A DNA stretch of 34,624 nucleotides from Desulfotomaculaceae bacterium (GTDB lineage: Bacteria; Bacillota; Desulfotomaculia; Desulfotomaculales; Pelotomaculaceae): NCBI GenBank assembly GCA_028696455.1, contig JAQVGZ010000019.1, positions 1 through 34,624 of the forward strand, read 5' to 3'. Position 1 is the first letter of the stretch; the number at the start of each line of letters is the position of its first letter. The notes under the pieces were generated by a model. It was given only the letters and a program-made list of their open reading frames with translations. It was not told the origin of the DNA and made no database searches. Positions 1 to 7,924 of this stretch are shown here, piece after piece. Both the position numbers and the translations under genes were made by a program.

Positions 1-248
1 GCTGCGAGGGCAGGGGTGAAGCAAATGAGAGCCCGATCGGCTATATCCCAAAGGCAAATGCCCTTAACATGGAAGGGCTGGATTTAGCGCCCGGCACGGT
101 TGAATATTTACTTGGTGTGGAACGGGAAATTTGGATAGAGGAATTAAATGGGCTGGTACCTTTCTTCAAGAAGTTCGGTGAAAGGTTACCAAAAGAAATC
201 ATGGATGAGCATCAGGCTACTTTAGGGCGTTTAAATCGTTATTATTAG
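1..248 (+). CDS. pckG: Phosphoenolpyruvate carboxykinase (GTP), C-terminal end only (5' cut by window)
   Basis: The frame beginning at base 3 is open from the window edge and stops with TAG at 246-248, giving 81 residues. The start CEGRGEANESPIGYIPKANA matches the conserved stretch near the C terminus of GTP-dependent PEP carboxykinases (family pattern EA.E.PIG..P). The remainder, with GLDL, a region ending in LNGLVPFFKKFGERLP and a basic tail, fits the C-terminal helical segment of that family. The enzyme converts oxaloacetate and GTP to PEP and CO2 in the cytoplasm, in gluconeogenesis or anaplerosis. Substrate and nucleotide-binding motifs lie outside the window, so catalytic integrity cannot be judged. 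No clear terminator follows it. Confidence 0.85.
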   Translation, partial: CEGRGEANESPIGYIPKANALNMEGLDLAPGTVEYLLGVEREIWIEELNGLVPFFKKFGERLPKEIMDEHQATLGRLNRYY

Positions 249-373
249 TAAATAATCAGTTCATTCTCATACCTGGCTGGGCGAACTCACTGACGCTTTT
301 AGTTACATTATGCTTTATTTATCCCGCAATATAAGGGGCTAACGCAGACATCCCGGAAGGGCGCGACAAGATC

Positions 374-805
374 ATGGTAATTCGGTGCAGTCGTGATTGG
401 GTTTTGCCCTATTTGGGCACAGACACAGGACTACCTCCGAATCGTACAGAATACTATCCACGCTCCAGTATGGAAAACCCAGACTGCATTGGATGGTCTT
501 TTACTATGCTGCAGGGAGAAATTTATGCTATTATAAAAAAGGTAGACAGTTTTTGGGTCAAAAGCGAGCGGCTGGCTGGCTGGATTGAAGTGCGTGTTTA
601 CAATTCCGGCACCAGTATAGATGAGCATGACCTGCCACTTGTTTTTGACCGCTTTTACCGTGCCAGCAAAACCAGGCAGAAAGATGGGACAGGTCTGGGC
701 CTGGCTATTGCCAAATGGATTGTTGATCAACATGAAGGAACAATTAGTGTGAAGAGCAGTATGGGAAAAGGCTGTGTATTTACCATACTCCTGCCTGAAA
801 TTTAA
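374..805 (+). pseudogene. Sensor histidine kinase remnant (C-terminal part of the HATPase_c domain)
   Basis: Only the part from about base 580 is recognisable. It shows an N-x-G version of the G1 box (VYNSG), an F box (FDRFYRASKTR), a G2 box (GTGLGLAIAKWIVDQHEG) and a C-terminal G-x-G-x-x-F-x-I-x-LP ending. This is the ATP-binding half of a membrane sensor kinase of the BaeS/CusS type. The histidine-containing DHp domain, the N box, the sensor region and all membrane segments are missing, and the preceding 65 or so codons resemble nothing I know. No response regulator gene lies beside it. I read it as a decayed kinase gene fused by chance to upstream open sequence. Translation of the fragment is possible but it could not act as a kinase. 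Confidence 0.7.
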
Positions 806-840
806 TAAAGCAAGAGCACCCGATTACCGGCTTCCTCCTG

Positions 841-982
841 TTATTTTATTTGTTCTACTCCCGGCCAGGAACTTTTGACAGCAGCAATTAATTCGTTGTA
901 ATAAAAAACTGTTTCCGTTCTGTCCTCCCAATCAACTTGCCCCTAAAGCCTCATCAAAACCCATTTTGCCTGTGCTAATCAT
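841..982 (-). pseudogene. Short frameshifted coding remnant, family not recognised
   Basis: On the minus strand an ATG at 982-980 opens MISTGKMGFDEALG and then hits a stop. Removing one G from the GGGG run at about 940-943 joins it to a frame reading QVDWEDRTETVFYYNELIAA and on to a TAA at 841-843, about 47 codons in all. Composition and codon flow look like real protein on both sides of the shift. I see no good Shine-Dalgarno sequence. It could be a decayed small gene, the 3' end of a lost gene, or a real gene with a sequencing error. Confidence 0.35.
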
Positions 983-1158
983 AATTGTAACCACTAGTAA
1001 GCAAGGTCGACTATTTATCCTGACCATAATTGGTTGCCGTTATACCAATATTGCATAGAAATTTTACCCGTACTAGCCATAATTTATAGTGATTATTATT
1101 ATAGCTTAAGGTCAATTATAAAACTGTTAAATAAATCTTGATAAAGGAGAAAAAAGCT

Positions 1159-1719
1159 ATGCGATTATCGGCACATGAGCTTCATGATTTACATGAGTTG
1201 ACAATGAGCTGTGTTAATTCCATCACGAATATGGCTTGTTTTATTAATCAGGCCCAGGACCCACAGCTTAAATCATTGCTGCAACGTCATTTCCCTCATC
1301 ATATCCAGGATTACAATATCAAAGTGGACCTGTTGCAAAAGGCGGGAGTATCAACGCTACACTTTTCCGCACCCCAGATGCAGCAAGTAAATATTAACCA
1401 GCCTACCAATCTGCAGCCGGTAACCCCCAGGACAGATGTCCAGCAATTCAACGACAGAGAAATTACAACCGCCTATTTGTTGACACTTAAGCGGGCCGGA
1501 CGTGAATATGCCTGGTCAGCAATGGAATGTTCTAATCCGGAAATCAGGTCCTTCCTGGAAAATGCATTTCAAATGAGTTCACACCATGCCTTTGAGGTAT
1601 GGCAGTACATGGTGCAGAAAGGGTACTATCCTGTTGAGGCGGCCGATCAGTCTAGTTTAAATTTATACGGCAGGGTTTATCAACCGGTGCCTAATGCCCA
1701 ACAAATAAGCATGATGTAA
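1159..1719 (+). CDS. Coat_F family spore coat protein
   Basis: 186 residues, cytoplasmic or spore-coat, with no signal peptide. Two helical segments with the ferritin-like Coat_F pattern are visible. The first, about residues 5-58, runs LHELTMSCVNSITNMACFIN to HHIQDYN. The second, about residues 100-165, is REITTAYLLTLKRAGREYAW followed by SHHAFEVWQYMVQKGYYPVE. Gln/Asn/Pro-rich linkers surround them. Bacillus CotF is the family reference, and relatives are common in spore-forming Clostridia. I chose the ATG at 1159 because an AAAGGAG Shine-Dalgarno sequence at 1143-1149 lies 9 bases before it. A TTG at 1138 in the same frame lies upstream of that site and is unlikely. Transcription is monocistronic, with a strong terminator at 1804-1834. 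Sporulation-specific expression is inferred from the family. Confidence 0.85.
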   Translation: MRLSAHELHDLHELTMSCVNSITNMACFINQAQDPQLKSLLQRHFPHHIQDYNIKVDLLQKAGVSTLHFSAPQMQQVNINQPTNLQPVTPRTDVQQFNDREITTAYLLTLKRAGREYAWSAMECSNPEIRSFLENAFQMSSHHAFEVWQYMVQKGYYPVEAADQSSLNLYGRVYQPVPNAQQISMM

Positions 1720-1803
1720 ACACGTTATTAATTAATTCCACTCTTATTTTTAAAAAATATAGATTTTATTGCTATGTAAACATTGCATACAAGGTTAGAT
1801 TAA

Positions 1804-1834
1804 AACTAGAACCGTTTAACGGTTCTAGTTTTTT
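1804..1834 (+). terminator. Intrinsic terminator of the cotF-type gene
   Basis: A perfect 11-bp stem (AACTAGAACCG at 1804-1814 with CGGTTCTAGTT at 1820-1830) and a TTTAA loop are followed by a T run. It is the only strong element in the 295-base gap between the cotF-type gene and the convergent MBL gene. I see nothing else in that gap. Confidence 0.9.
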
Positions 1835-2014
1835 CTCTTATGCGGCACCTCCAGTGACTTGTGCCAAAAATAGCCGGATTAGGATCATTGATTACAAGCA
1901 AAATAGAACAATATGTTTTATCTTAGCCTGGTAACGTCAAATCATTGATCGTGGCACTAGCATTGTCAGCAGGTCTCCGCTCCGTCTGCTTTCTAAATCA
2001 TTGTGGGTATGCAA

Positions 2015-2848
2015 TTACTGCCGATCAACAAAACGCCCTTGCTCCGGCACGGCCATTTCATCAAAGTTCCTTACCAGCAGGTCTAAATGGTTTTCCAATT
2101 CTTCGCCTTGCATTGGCTGACCGTGGCTTGGGATAACCAGTGAAGGCTGTAATTCCCTGAGATGTTTGACGGAAGCTTCGGCAGCCTGCCAATCTATAGT
2201 GAGATATGCAGGAGGGCCGCTGATCTGCTCACTTTGAGTCAGTACAGACATTAATGATTCCTGTTTTACAGTGGTGAAGGCATCTGCGGCGAGAAGCACA
2301 TGGTCTTTTTCACGAAACAAACAAACGTGCCCTTCGGTATGTCCGGGTGTGTGAATCCATTTCCAACCGGTCATACCGGGCACACTTCCGTCAGCCGGCA
2401 GTGCTACTGCCCGATAACCTACGTCAATACTCGTATGCGGGAATGTCGGCGACATTTTCGCCACCATGCCACTGCTTACTGCCGGATCGCCCACCGGGTA
2501 ATCTTTTTTCCCTGTGATGTAGGGCATTTCCAACTCATGGGCATAGACCGGAACGTCCCACAGATTAGCAAGCTTGATCACTGAGCCCACGTGGTCGAAA
2601 TGCCCGTGCGTAAGGATGATTGCCTGAGGACTGCTGTTTTTACCGAAACGTTTTTCTACAGCTTGTAGAATAAAATCCGCGGAATTTTCAAGTCCTGTAT
2701 CCACAAGCACCCATTCACTGTCTCCTGTCTTCGGCTTTCCAACTATGCAAGCGTTCACGATGGTAAATTGCAACATCAATATATCCGGGGCAACTTCCAA
2801 TGAAGACGAAGTCATTGCAGATAATCCTTCTACTAGCTTATTCCCCAT
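2015..2848 (-). CDS. MBL-fold metallo-hydrolase
   Basis: 277 residues with no signal peptide. The metallo-beta-lactamase fold ligands are all present: HGHFDH at residues 81-86 (His81, His83, Asp85, His86), His170 in HTPGHTEGH, Asp189 in AADAF and His242 in PSHGQP. This predicts a dinuclear-metal hydrolase of the glyoxalase II-like or broad MBL class. The substrate cannot be told from sequence. The ATG at 2848 is preceded by a GGAGG Shine-Dalgarno sequence at about 2854-2860. It appears monocistronic. It converges with the cotF-type gene and is divergent from uvsE. The roughly 300 bases between it and uvsE hold no gene that I can see. Confidence 0.85.
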   Translation of the reverse strand: MGNKLVEGLSAMTSSSLEVAPDILMLQFTIVNACIVGKPKTGDSEWVLVDTGLENSADFILQAVEKRFGKNSSPQAIILTHGHFDHVGSVIKLANLWDVPVYAHELEMPYITGKKDYPVGDPAVSSGMVAKMSPTFPHTSIDVGYRAVALPADGSVPGMTGWKWIHTPGHTEGHVCLFREKDHVLLAADAFTTVKQESLMSVLTQSEQISGPPAYLTIDWQAAEASVKHLRELQPSLVIPSHGQPMQGEELENHLDLLVRNFDEMAVPEQGRFVDRQ

Positions 2849-3146
2849 GTTAATACCTCCACTTGTTTTTAGTATAGTGCGGCCTTACCCAAAGGTATTA
2901 TGTACAGAGTGATTACTTTTATTAATTGACACTCATTACGCTAACGTGGCACTAGTAAGAAAATTAAAGCCACTTGGCCTTAAACGGCATGTAATGTGAT
3001 TAATTAACGCCGATGTTATCCCTATTATTGGGCGACATAAAAGAACTTGGATGTCTCACCTGCCGGTGTTTACTCAGCTCAATATTTATTCATTATAAAT
3101 GTCAAATTGCAAACACTTATAATAGTCCATCAAAGAGGTTTAGATA

Positions 3147-4115
3147 ATGAAAATTAGATTTGGTTATGTAGCAATGTCGACTATGCTTAAAAACGCCTCT
3201 CCTTCCCGAACCGTAACTGCAAAGGCATATCGCCAGTTGGCTGAAAATAATCCTGAGGCAGCTAAAAATAAGGTCCGCAGGGCAGGCTCTGAAAACCTGT
3301 TCAATACCCTGCGTATATTAAGGCATAACAAGGCCTACGGGGTGGCAGTATACCGGTTTTCTTCCAAGATCATACCACTTGCCACTCACCCACTTCTGGC
3401 AGACTGGAACTATACTGAAGACTTTCGGGATCAGCTGACGACAATAGGCGATTTTGTTAGGGAAAACAACATGAGAGTTTCTTTTCACCCGGATCATTAC
3501 ACCTTAATTAATTCACCGAAGGAAGAGGTCTTTTTATCCTCTCTAAAAGACCTGGAACATCACTGCCTGCTTTTTGAAGAGATGGGCCTGAGTCAGCACG
3601 CCAAACTGGTTATGCATGTCGGGGGAGGTTATCAGGACAAAGAAAATTCTCTAGAGCGTTTCCAGGAAAATTGGAAGCGATTGACCAGGCGGCTCACGGA
3701 GAGATTGACCCTTGAAAATGACGATAAAACCTTCACTGCTAAAGACGTTCTTTTATTATGCAACAGGTTATCTCTGCCAATGGTACTGGATCTTCACCAT
3801 TTTAAATGCAACAACGAAGGAGAAACCTTAAAAGATTTACTACCGCTAATTCTCTTAACCTGGAATAACACAGACTTACCGGCTAAATTTCATATTTCAA
3901 GTTCGAGGAACCAGGTAGACTTCCGAAGTCATCATGATTTTGTTAACCCGGAAGATTTATACCCGTTTCTTAAGTTGGCACGTGAAATAAATGTTAACAT
4001 TGACGTAATGGTTGAGGCCAAGCAAAAAGACCGGGCCATGTTTCAGTTGGTAAAAGAATTGTCAGCTTATCCATTGATCAAACAAATAAATGAAGCTACC
4101 TTGTTTTTTAATTAA
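3147..4115 (+). CDS. uvsE: UV damage endonuclease UvsE (UVDE)
   Basis: 322 residues, close to the normal length for bacterial UVDE. The enzyme nicks DNA directly 5' of UV photoproducts and starts alternative excision repair. It has a TIM-barrel fold with metal ligands on the strand ends. Matching family segments are MKIRFGYVAMS at the N terminus, SFHPDHYT, MHVGGGYQDK, LENDDKTFT, VLDLHHFKCN, AKFHIS (the Lys that is carboxylated in the characterised enzyme, and a His ligand), FRSHHDFV and MVEAKQKD (Glu ligand). The equivalence of individual residues is from memory of the Thermus enzyme. A Shine-Dalgarno sequence (AAAGAGG) lies upstream, with TATAAT at 3118-3123 as a possible -10 box. In a spore former it could help repair UV-damaged spores. 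A decayed copy of the 3' end lies at 7667-7924. Confidence 0.93.
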   Translation: MKIRFGYVAMSTMLKNASPSRTVTAKAYRQLAENNPEAAKNKVRRAGSENLFNTLRILRHNKAYGVAVYRFSSKIIPLATHPLLADWNYTEDFRDQLTTIGDFVRENNMRVSFHPDHYTLINSPKEEVFLSSLKDLEHHCLLFEEMGLSQHAKLVMHVGGGYQDKENSLERFQENWKRLTRRLTERLTLENDDKTFTAKDVLLLCNRLSLPMVLDLHHFKCNNEGETLKDLLPLILLTWNNTDLPAKFHISSSRNQVDFRSHHDFVNPEDLYPFLKLAREINVNIDVMVEAKQKDRAMFQLVKELSAYPLIKQINEATLFFN

Positions 4116-4157
4116 GAACGCTATTTCTGTTTTAGCGGGGGCAAATGCTGCCCGCTG

Positions 4158-4369
4158 CGGCCTTGGGGCAAAGCTTTTGTTGCTGAAGCCCCTGTCGTTT
4201 TGATCTTTTTCGCCCTCCCCTTAACTCTGCAAAAATATGGTGACGTGGAAGCAGGATTTATTCCACACAGGACGCGACCACTGCCTATACTTACGCGATG
4301 CTTGCTGCCGCATCACTTAATCTTGCCACCATCTGGGTCGGCGCCTTTCACGACAAAGAAGGGTTTTAA
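4158..4369 (+). pseudogene. Nitroreductase-family remnant with frameshift
   Basis: Two frames together give the C-terminal half of a nitroreductase. Frame one from 4158 reads PWGKAFVAEAPVVLIFFA, the family FVAEAPVVL segment, and continues through LQKYGD. After a shift near 4250-4260 the next frame reads QDATTAYTYAMLAAASLNLA and then TIWVGAFHDKEGF, with a stop at 4367-4369. This second part is the QD.a.A..ml.Aa..gl.t.WigaF motif of FMN-dependent nitroreductases. The FMN-binding N terminus is absent. It lies just downstream of uvsE in the same direction. I take it as a dead gene. The 332-base gap downstream of uvsE otherwise holds only the terminator at its end. Confidence 0.65.
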
Positions 4370-4412
4370 AAGCATTTTCTCCATAAGACAAGTCTCTGAG
4401 GAAAATGCTTTT
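4368..4412. terminator. Bidirectional terminator between the nitroreductase remnant and lipoprotein gene copy A
   Basis: A perfect 12-bp inverted repeat (AAAAGCATTTTC at 4368-4379 and GAAAATGCTTTT at 4401-4412) has A-rich and T-rich outer ends, so it can work in both directions. It lies 35 bases beyond the stop of the minus-strand lipoprotein gene. A similar but not identical hairpin follows the second lipoprotein copy at 11683-11726. Confidence 0.75.
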
Positions 4413-4447
4413 CTGTTAATAATGAATTGTTATAATAGCAATCACCA

Positions 4448-5380
4448 TTAAGCAGAAAGCCATTGCTTAACTTTCTCAATCACCTGTTGCCTCTCCTGAA
4501 TCACCTTGTCCGTTAGGGTATAGTTTTCATTCTTTAAGACTTCACGATAGCCGGAAAAAGCTTCGGCGAATTTTCCATTGGCTGACGTATCAAAATTTTT
4601 GTAGCTTTCTTGAAAATCTTTCCTTAAAACCTTGGTGTTATAAGCAAACGCCGGTGTATTGTTTAACCCGGATAAATAGAAATTTACATAGCGCAAATAC
4701 AGCTCCTCAATATCCGCCCGCTTTGCAGAGGCTGAATAGTTCCTAATATAGCTCTCCTGCGCTCCAATTCTTTTTAGTATTTCGTCAGGTGTGATCAGCA
4801 GCGCTGCATCGGCAGCAGGCGGGTTCTTGCTTTCTACAGCCATAATTGTATAGTAATTTTTCAGATCATCACTTAAATATGCATAATACTGTTGATAAAA
4901 TTGGTAATCAATCACTGGAAAATACATGCCTTCCGCACTGCGCGCCAGGTACCCCGTGTCCCTTACCTCTTCCAGCATTCTTTTAATTTCCGGATCTTTT
5001 ATTTGATCAAGCTGCTGCATGCTGAAGGAATAGCCGAACTCTTTATGCAGTCCATTGGGGATGGTTTTTGTCCATTTTTCCTCCTTACCCCCGGCAAACT
5101 GCTGGTCCAGTTCCTCTAAAGACTTTTTTTGCCTGGTCTCATAGCCGGTTACTAATTGGTTTGCACCTTCTTTGGTTACTTTGGAGATGTTGGTGTCGAT
5201 AAAGGCCAGGATTTCTTTTTCTGCCGCGTTTTCTCTCATCAACCTTTCAAATTCAGCAAGCACTGCCTGGTCCTGCAGCTTATCCTCACTTGCCGTACTG
5301 CCGGGCCCGGTACAGCCAAACAGAAAAACCACTACAGACAGGTAAGTCAGGATTAAAAACAAGGGTTGAACTATTCTCAT
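4448..5380 (-). CDS. Lipoprotein of unknown function, paralog A
   Basis: 310 residues. A type II signal peptide is clear: MRIVQPLFLILTYLSVVV, then the lipobox LFGC with Cys at residue 23, so the mature protein should be anchored to the outer face of the membrane. The rest is predominantly helical and charged, with no domain I recognise. A Shine-Dalgarno sequence (AAAGGAG at about 5388-5394) fits the ATG at 5380. It lies 48 bases downstream of the anti-sigma gene on the same strand and is probably the third gene of that operon, which would make it a candidate member of the stress regulon. A paralog at 11765-12697 is about 94 percent identical in protein by my reading, and a 338-base stretch is identical in DNA. 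Confidence 0.85.
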   Translation of the reverse strand: MRIVQPLFLILTYLSVVVFLFGCTGPGSTASEDKLQDQAVLAEFERLMRENAAEKEILAFIDTNISKVTKEGANQLVTGYETRQKKSLEELDQQFAGGKEEKWTKTIPNGLHKEFGYSFSMQQLDQIKDPEIKRMLEEVRDTGYLARSAEGMYFPVIDYQFYQQYYAYLSDDLKNYYTIMAVESKNPPAADAALLITPDEILKRIGAQESYIRNYSASAKRADIEELYLRYVNFYLSGLNNTPAFAYNTKVLRKDFQESYKNFDTSANGKFAEAFSGYREVLKNENYTLTDKVIQERQQVIEKVKQWLSA

Positions 5381-5428
5381 AACATACTCCTTTATAAAAC
5401 GTATTTACGGTGATGAATGTTATTTCTT

Positions 5429-6970
5429 TTAACGGGGGTCGTAACCGACAACCGACCAAATTCCCGTCTCGTCCTGCCGAACAAGCCGCTCCAGGTAGAC
5501 TTGTTTGATCGGTCCGCCGGTAACTTCCACCACGGCCTGAGCGCCGTTGTTAACTGCCAGTTTAAAAGCTGATGCCGGTATTAGGGGTTCGCCTTGAATT
5601 CCATCCGGCGTTACCTTTAAGTTAACAAAGGTCGTTGCCACTTGCAAGGGATCAAGCTGCCAGGGACTGCTGCCTCGATCCACTTGCTGCTGGTTGGCCT
5701 TGACAATCTCCAGGTCCACCGGAACCTTGACCTGAGCCCTGTTTAGCAGGTTCTGACCGTTATCCGGCAAGGTCAGGTCAGCCGCGATCTGACCGGCTAA
5801 CTCTACCCGCCGTATGCCATCGATCTGGATTTCCAGTCCCTCCTGCCGCCAGCGCAAACGTTCCCACCATACTTCCAGTGGACCGCCGGCAGCAGTACCA
5901 AGAGCGGAATTAGCGACCGGCTCGAAAGATTCCTGAGCGACAGTTTCTATAATTGTCGTATCACCGTAATCCAGGACGATCCGATCTTGGAAAGCAAAGA
6001 TGCGGCCAGGCGCTTCCTGCGGGAGCAGCGGTGTGAAATTGCTGATGACAGCTGCTTCCTGCACTGTAGCCACCAATTGCCCCGGATCTTTTTCTACCAC
6101 TGTATAGCCTTCGGGCTGTTGGTACGTAAATACATGGGGATCAATTGGCATATTGGGCTCAAAACTTGTAAAGGTAAATGTGGTCATCAGCGCATTTTGC
6201 ATTGCTGTTTGCAGCTGGACCGGCAGATTGGTTTCGGCATCAATCCATAAGTAATAAGGTAGACCACCAGGTGGTGAAATTTCCAGTTTTGTTGCCTGCC
6301 GGCCGGCCACTAGCTCCGTTCCTGCAACAGTGTGCGGGTACTGCTTGGCCCGCTTAGCTTCATCACGCAAATCAAAACCAGTTTTCGCCGGGTCCGGCGC
6401 TGGCGGCAGCAGGGCTACTTCCTTGCTTTGGGGACGAACCTGCCATTTCCGCTCGCCATTATTGACGGTTAAGGTACCATCGTCCTGCCGCATGGCATAT
6501 TTATCTCCCTCTGACCAAAGCTCCACCCGGCGTGCCAGCCATTCCTCCCCGGCGGCATTTCGGGAGCGCACCTCCAGGATGCCGTGATAGTTAGACAAGC
6601 TGACAACTGCTTTCTCCATAGCGTAAACCACATCACGGTTAAATAAGCCGGTCCAGCTTGTTAACACCGCAACTAATAATAACCCGGCGGCCAGGGCTAC
6701 AAATGGCCCAATCCACCTGTTACGCAAACGTCTCCCCCTTTGATAGTTACTGCTGTTATTTTCCTGGATTTGAACAGCCACAGCTTTGGCCAACCTTTTC
6801 GGGTACCCGGGAGCGGGCAGGGCAGGCTCTTTTAAAGTGCGGACCTGTAAAACTGTTGCCATCAGTTTTTCCAATTCCGGAGTGCCGGCCGCTAGCTGGC
6901 CTTTTTCAGGCTCTTGCTCCGCATTCAAGGCATCAATATAATCGGAAAGTTTGTTTTCCAGCTCATTCAT
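5429..6970 (-). CDS. Membrane anti-sigma factor with RseB/LolA-like extracellular domain
   Basis: 513 residues. Residues 1-85 are cytoplasmic and soluble, a likely sigma-binding region, although I see no clear zinc-binding H-x3-C-x2-C. One membrane segment lies at about 86-105 (GPFVALAAGLLLVAVLTSW). A large extracytoplasmic part follows. Its first section (about 115-290) has the LolA/RseB-like beta pattern: YHGILEVRS, VELWSEGDKYAMR, LEISPPGGLPYYLWIDAETN and MTTFTFTSFEPN. A second acidic beta-rich section reaches the C terminus. The gene starts 17 bases after the ECF sigma gene stop, the usual sigma/anti-sigma pairing. By analogy it holds the sigma factor at the membrane and releases it on an envelope signal. 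The signal and any protease are unknown. Confidence 0.75.
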   Translation of the reverse strand: MNELENKLSDYIDALNAEQEPEKGQLAAGTPELEKLMATVLQVRTLKEPALPAPGYPKRLAKAVAVQIQENNSSNYQRGRRLRNRWIGPFVALAAGLLLVAVLTSWTGLFNRDVVYAMEKAVVSLSNYHGILEVRSRNAAGEEWLARRVELWSEGDKYAMRQDDGTLTVNNGERKWQVRPQSKEVALLPPAPDPAKTGFDLRDEAKRAKQYPHTVAGTELVAGRQATKLEISPPGGLPYYLWIDAETNLPVQLQTAMQNALMTTFTFTSFEPNMPIDPHVFTYQQPEGYTVVEKDPGQLVATVQEAAVISNFTPLLPQEAPGRIFAFQDRIVLDYGDTTIIETVAQESFEPVANSALGTAAGGPLEVWWERLRWRQEGLEIQIDGIRRVELAGQIAADLTLPDNGQNLLNRAQVKVPVDLEIVKANQQQVDRGSSPWQLDPLQVATTFVNLKVTPDGIQGEPLIPASAFKLAVNNGAQAVVEVTGGPIKQVYLERLVRQDETGIWSVVGYDPR

Positions 6971-6987
6971 TATTTCATCCCCTCTTA

Positions 6988-7521
6988 TTAAGCATGGTCC
7001 TCCAGGATTTTAGCCAATCCCTGTAAAGCCCGGTATTGGGCTGTGCGGACAGCGGCTTCCGTTTTTCCTGTAAGCTTGGCGGTTTCAGCTACCGAATAGC
7101 TTTTAATGATTCGCAAATCAAGAACGGTACGCTGGTCTTCACTTAATTTGGCTAAAGCATTTTCCAGCTGCAGACGCTGCGCAACGGCTTTTTGATGATC
7201 CATATGGGCAGTTTCTTCCGGATTTATTTCCTCAAAATTCACCGGCGCCCCCCGGCGTTTTTTTTGCCGCCAACGGTCACGCAAAACGTTTAGCGCTACG
7301 GTTTTCATAAAACCCAGGAAGTTGCCCTGGAGAGCCTGATGTTTTTGCAGATAGGTTAGTGTTTTAACATAGGTTTCCTGGGTAATATCCTCTGCCTCCT
7401 CCCGGTTTTGCACTTTAAAATAGATAAAGCGGTAGAGCGGTTCCCACGTGGCAGAGCATACCCGTTCAATTGCCTGGCGGTCGCCCTCTTTAGCCTTTTT
7501 AAGCTCTTCAACAGTAGTCAC
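6988..7521 (-). CDS. ECF-family RNA polymerase sigma factor
   Basis: 177 residues from the GTG at 7521 (VTTVEELKKAKEGD). Region 2 is seen in PLYRFIYFKVQNREEAEDIT and QETYVKTLTYLQ, and region 2.4/linker in GFMKTVALNVLRDRWRQKKR. Region 4 is the stretch from LSEDQRTVLDLRI to a helix-turn-helix SVAETAKLTGKTEAAVRTAQ. No C-terminal extension is present. The start is uncertain. A GTG at 7533 and a TTG at 7617 are in frame, but homology starts near 7521 and AAGAAGG at about 7533-7539 can serve it. It is the first gene of the sigma/anti-sigma/lipoprotein operon. The stress it senses cannot be read from sequence. Confidence 0.88.
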   Translation of the reverse strand: MTTVEELKKAKEGDRQAIERVCSATWEPLYRFIYFKVQNREEAEDITQETYVKTLTYLQKHQALQGNFLGFMKTVALNVLRDRWRQKKRRGAPVNFEEINPEETAHMDHQKAVAQRLQLENALAKLSEDQRTVLDLRIIKSYSVAETAKLTGKTEAAVRTAQYRALQGLAKILEDHA

Positions 7522-7666
7522 AAGTAGCTGCACCTTCTTTCCCGGCCGGTTAATTACATCTATAACAACGATTAAGTTATCCAAAACGTTACATGAAAAT
7601 CCTGGTGCCTGCCTCAAACCTTAAACCGGTTCTCCTTTGCCGGCACCGCTATTGTCTATATTTATT

Positions 7667-7924
7667 GTTTATCGCATCGCAAGCGCGAGAAGCTCAACAG
7701 ACAGCCGCAGTCATCATGATTTTGTCAACCCGGAGAATTTATACCCTTTTCTCAAGTTGGCGCGTGAAATCAACAAGGATATGGATGTAATGGTTGTAGC
7801 CAGGCAAAAAGACCGGGCTATGTTCCAGCTGGTAAAAGAACTGCCGGCATACCCCATGCTTAAACAAGTCAATGAAGCAACATTAAGTTTTAATAAACAA
7901 CAAAAATCTGGAATATTACCATAA
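7667..7924 (+). pseudogene. Decayed copy of the uvsE 3' end
   Basis: About 85 codons match the C-terminal quarter of the intact uvsE at 3147-4115. Clear matches include SRSHHDFVNPENLYPFLKLA, RQKDRAMFQLVKEL and a C-terminal QVNEATLSFN. DNA identity looks near 75-80 percent. Nothing upstream of about 7667 matches uvsE, so at least three quarters of the gene is absent. Key residues are changed: the K-x-H of AKFHIS is now VYRIAS, and the Glu of MVEAK is now MVVAR. It therefore could not be an active endonuclease. The next gene is the subtilase downstream. In the intact locus the uvsE 3' end also lies beside the lipoprotein operon, so the two uvsE pieces bracket that operon. Confidence 0.8.

Noticed and set aside
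1945-2136. Plus-strand ORF upstream of and into the MBL gene end
   Set aside because: Overlaps the 3' end of the MBL gene antisense and has no family features.
5987-7026. Several plus-strand ORFs within the anti-sigma gene region
   Set aside because: They are shadows of the minus-strand genes, with no ribosome-binding sites or recognisable motifs.
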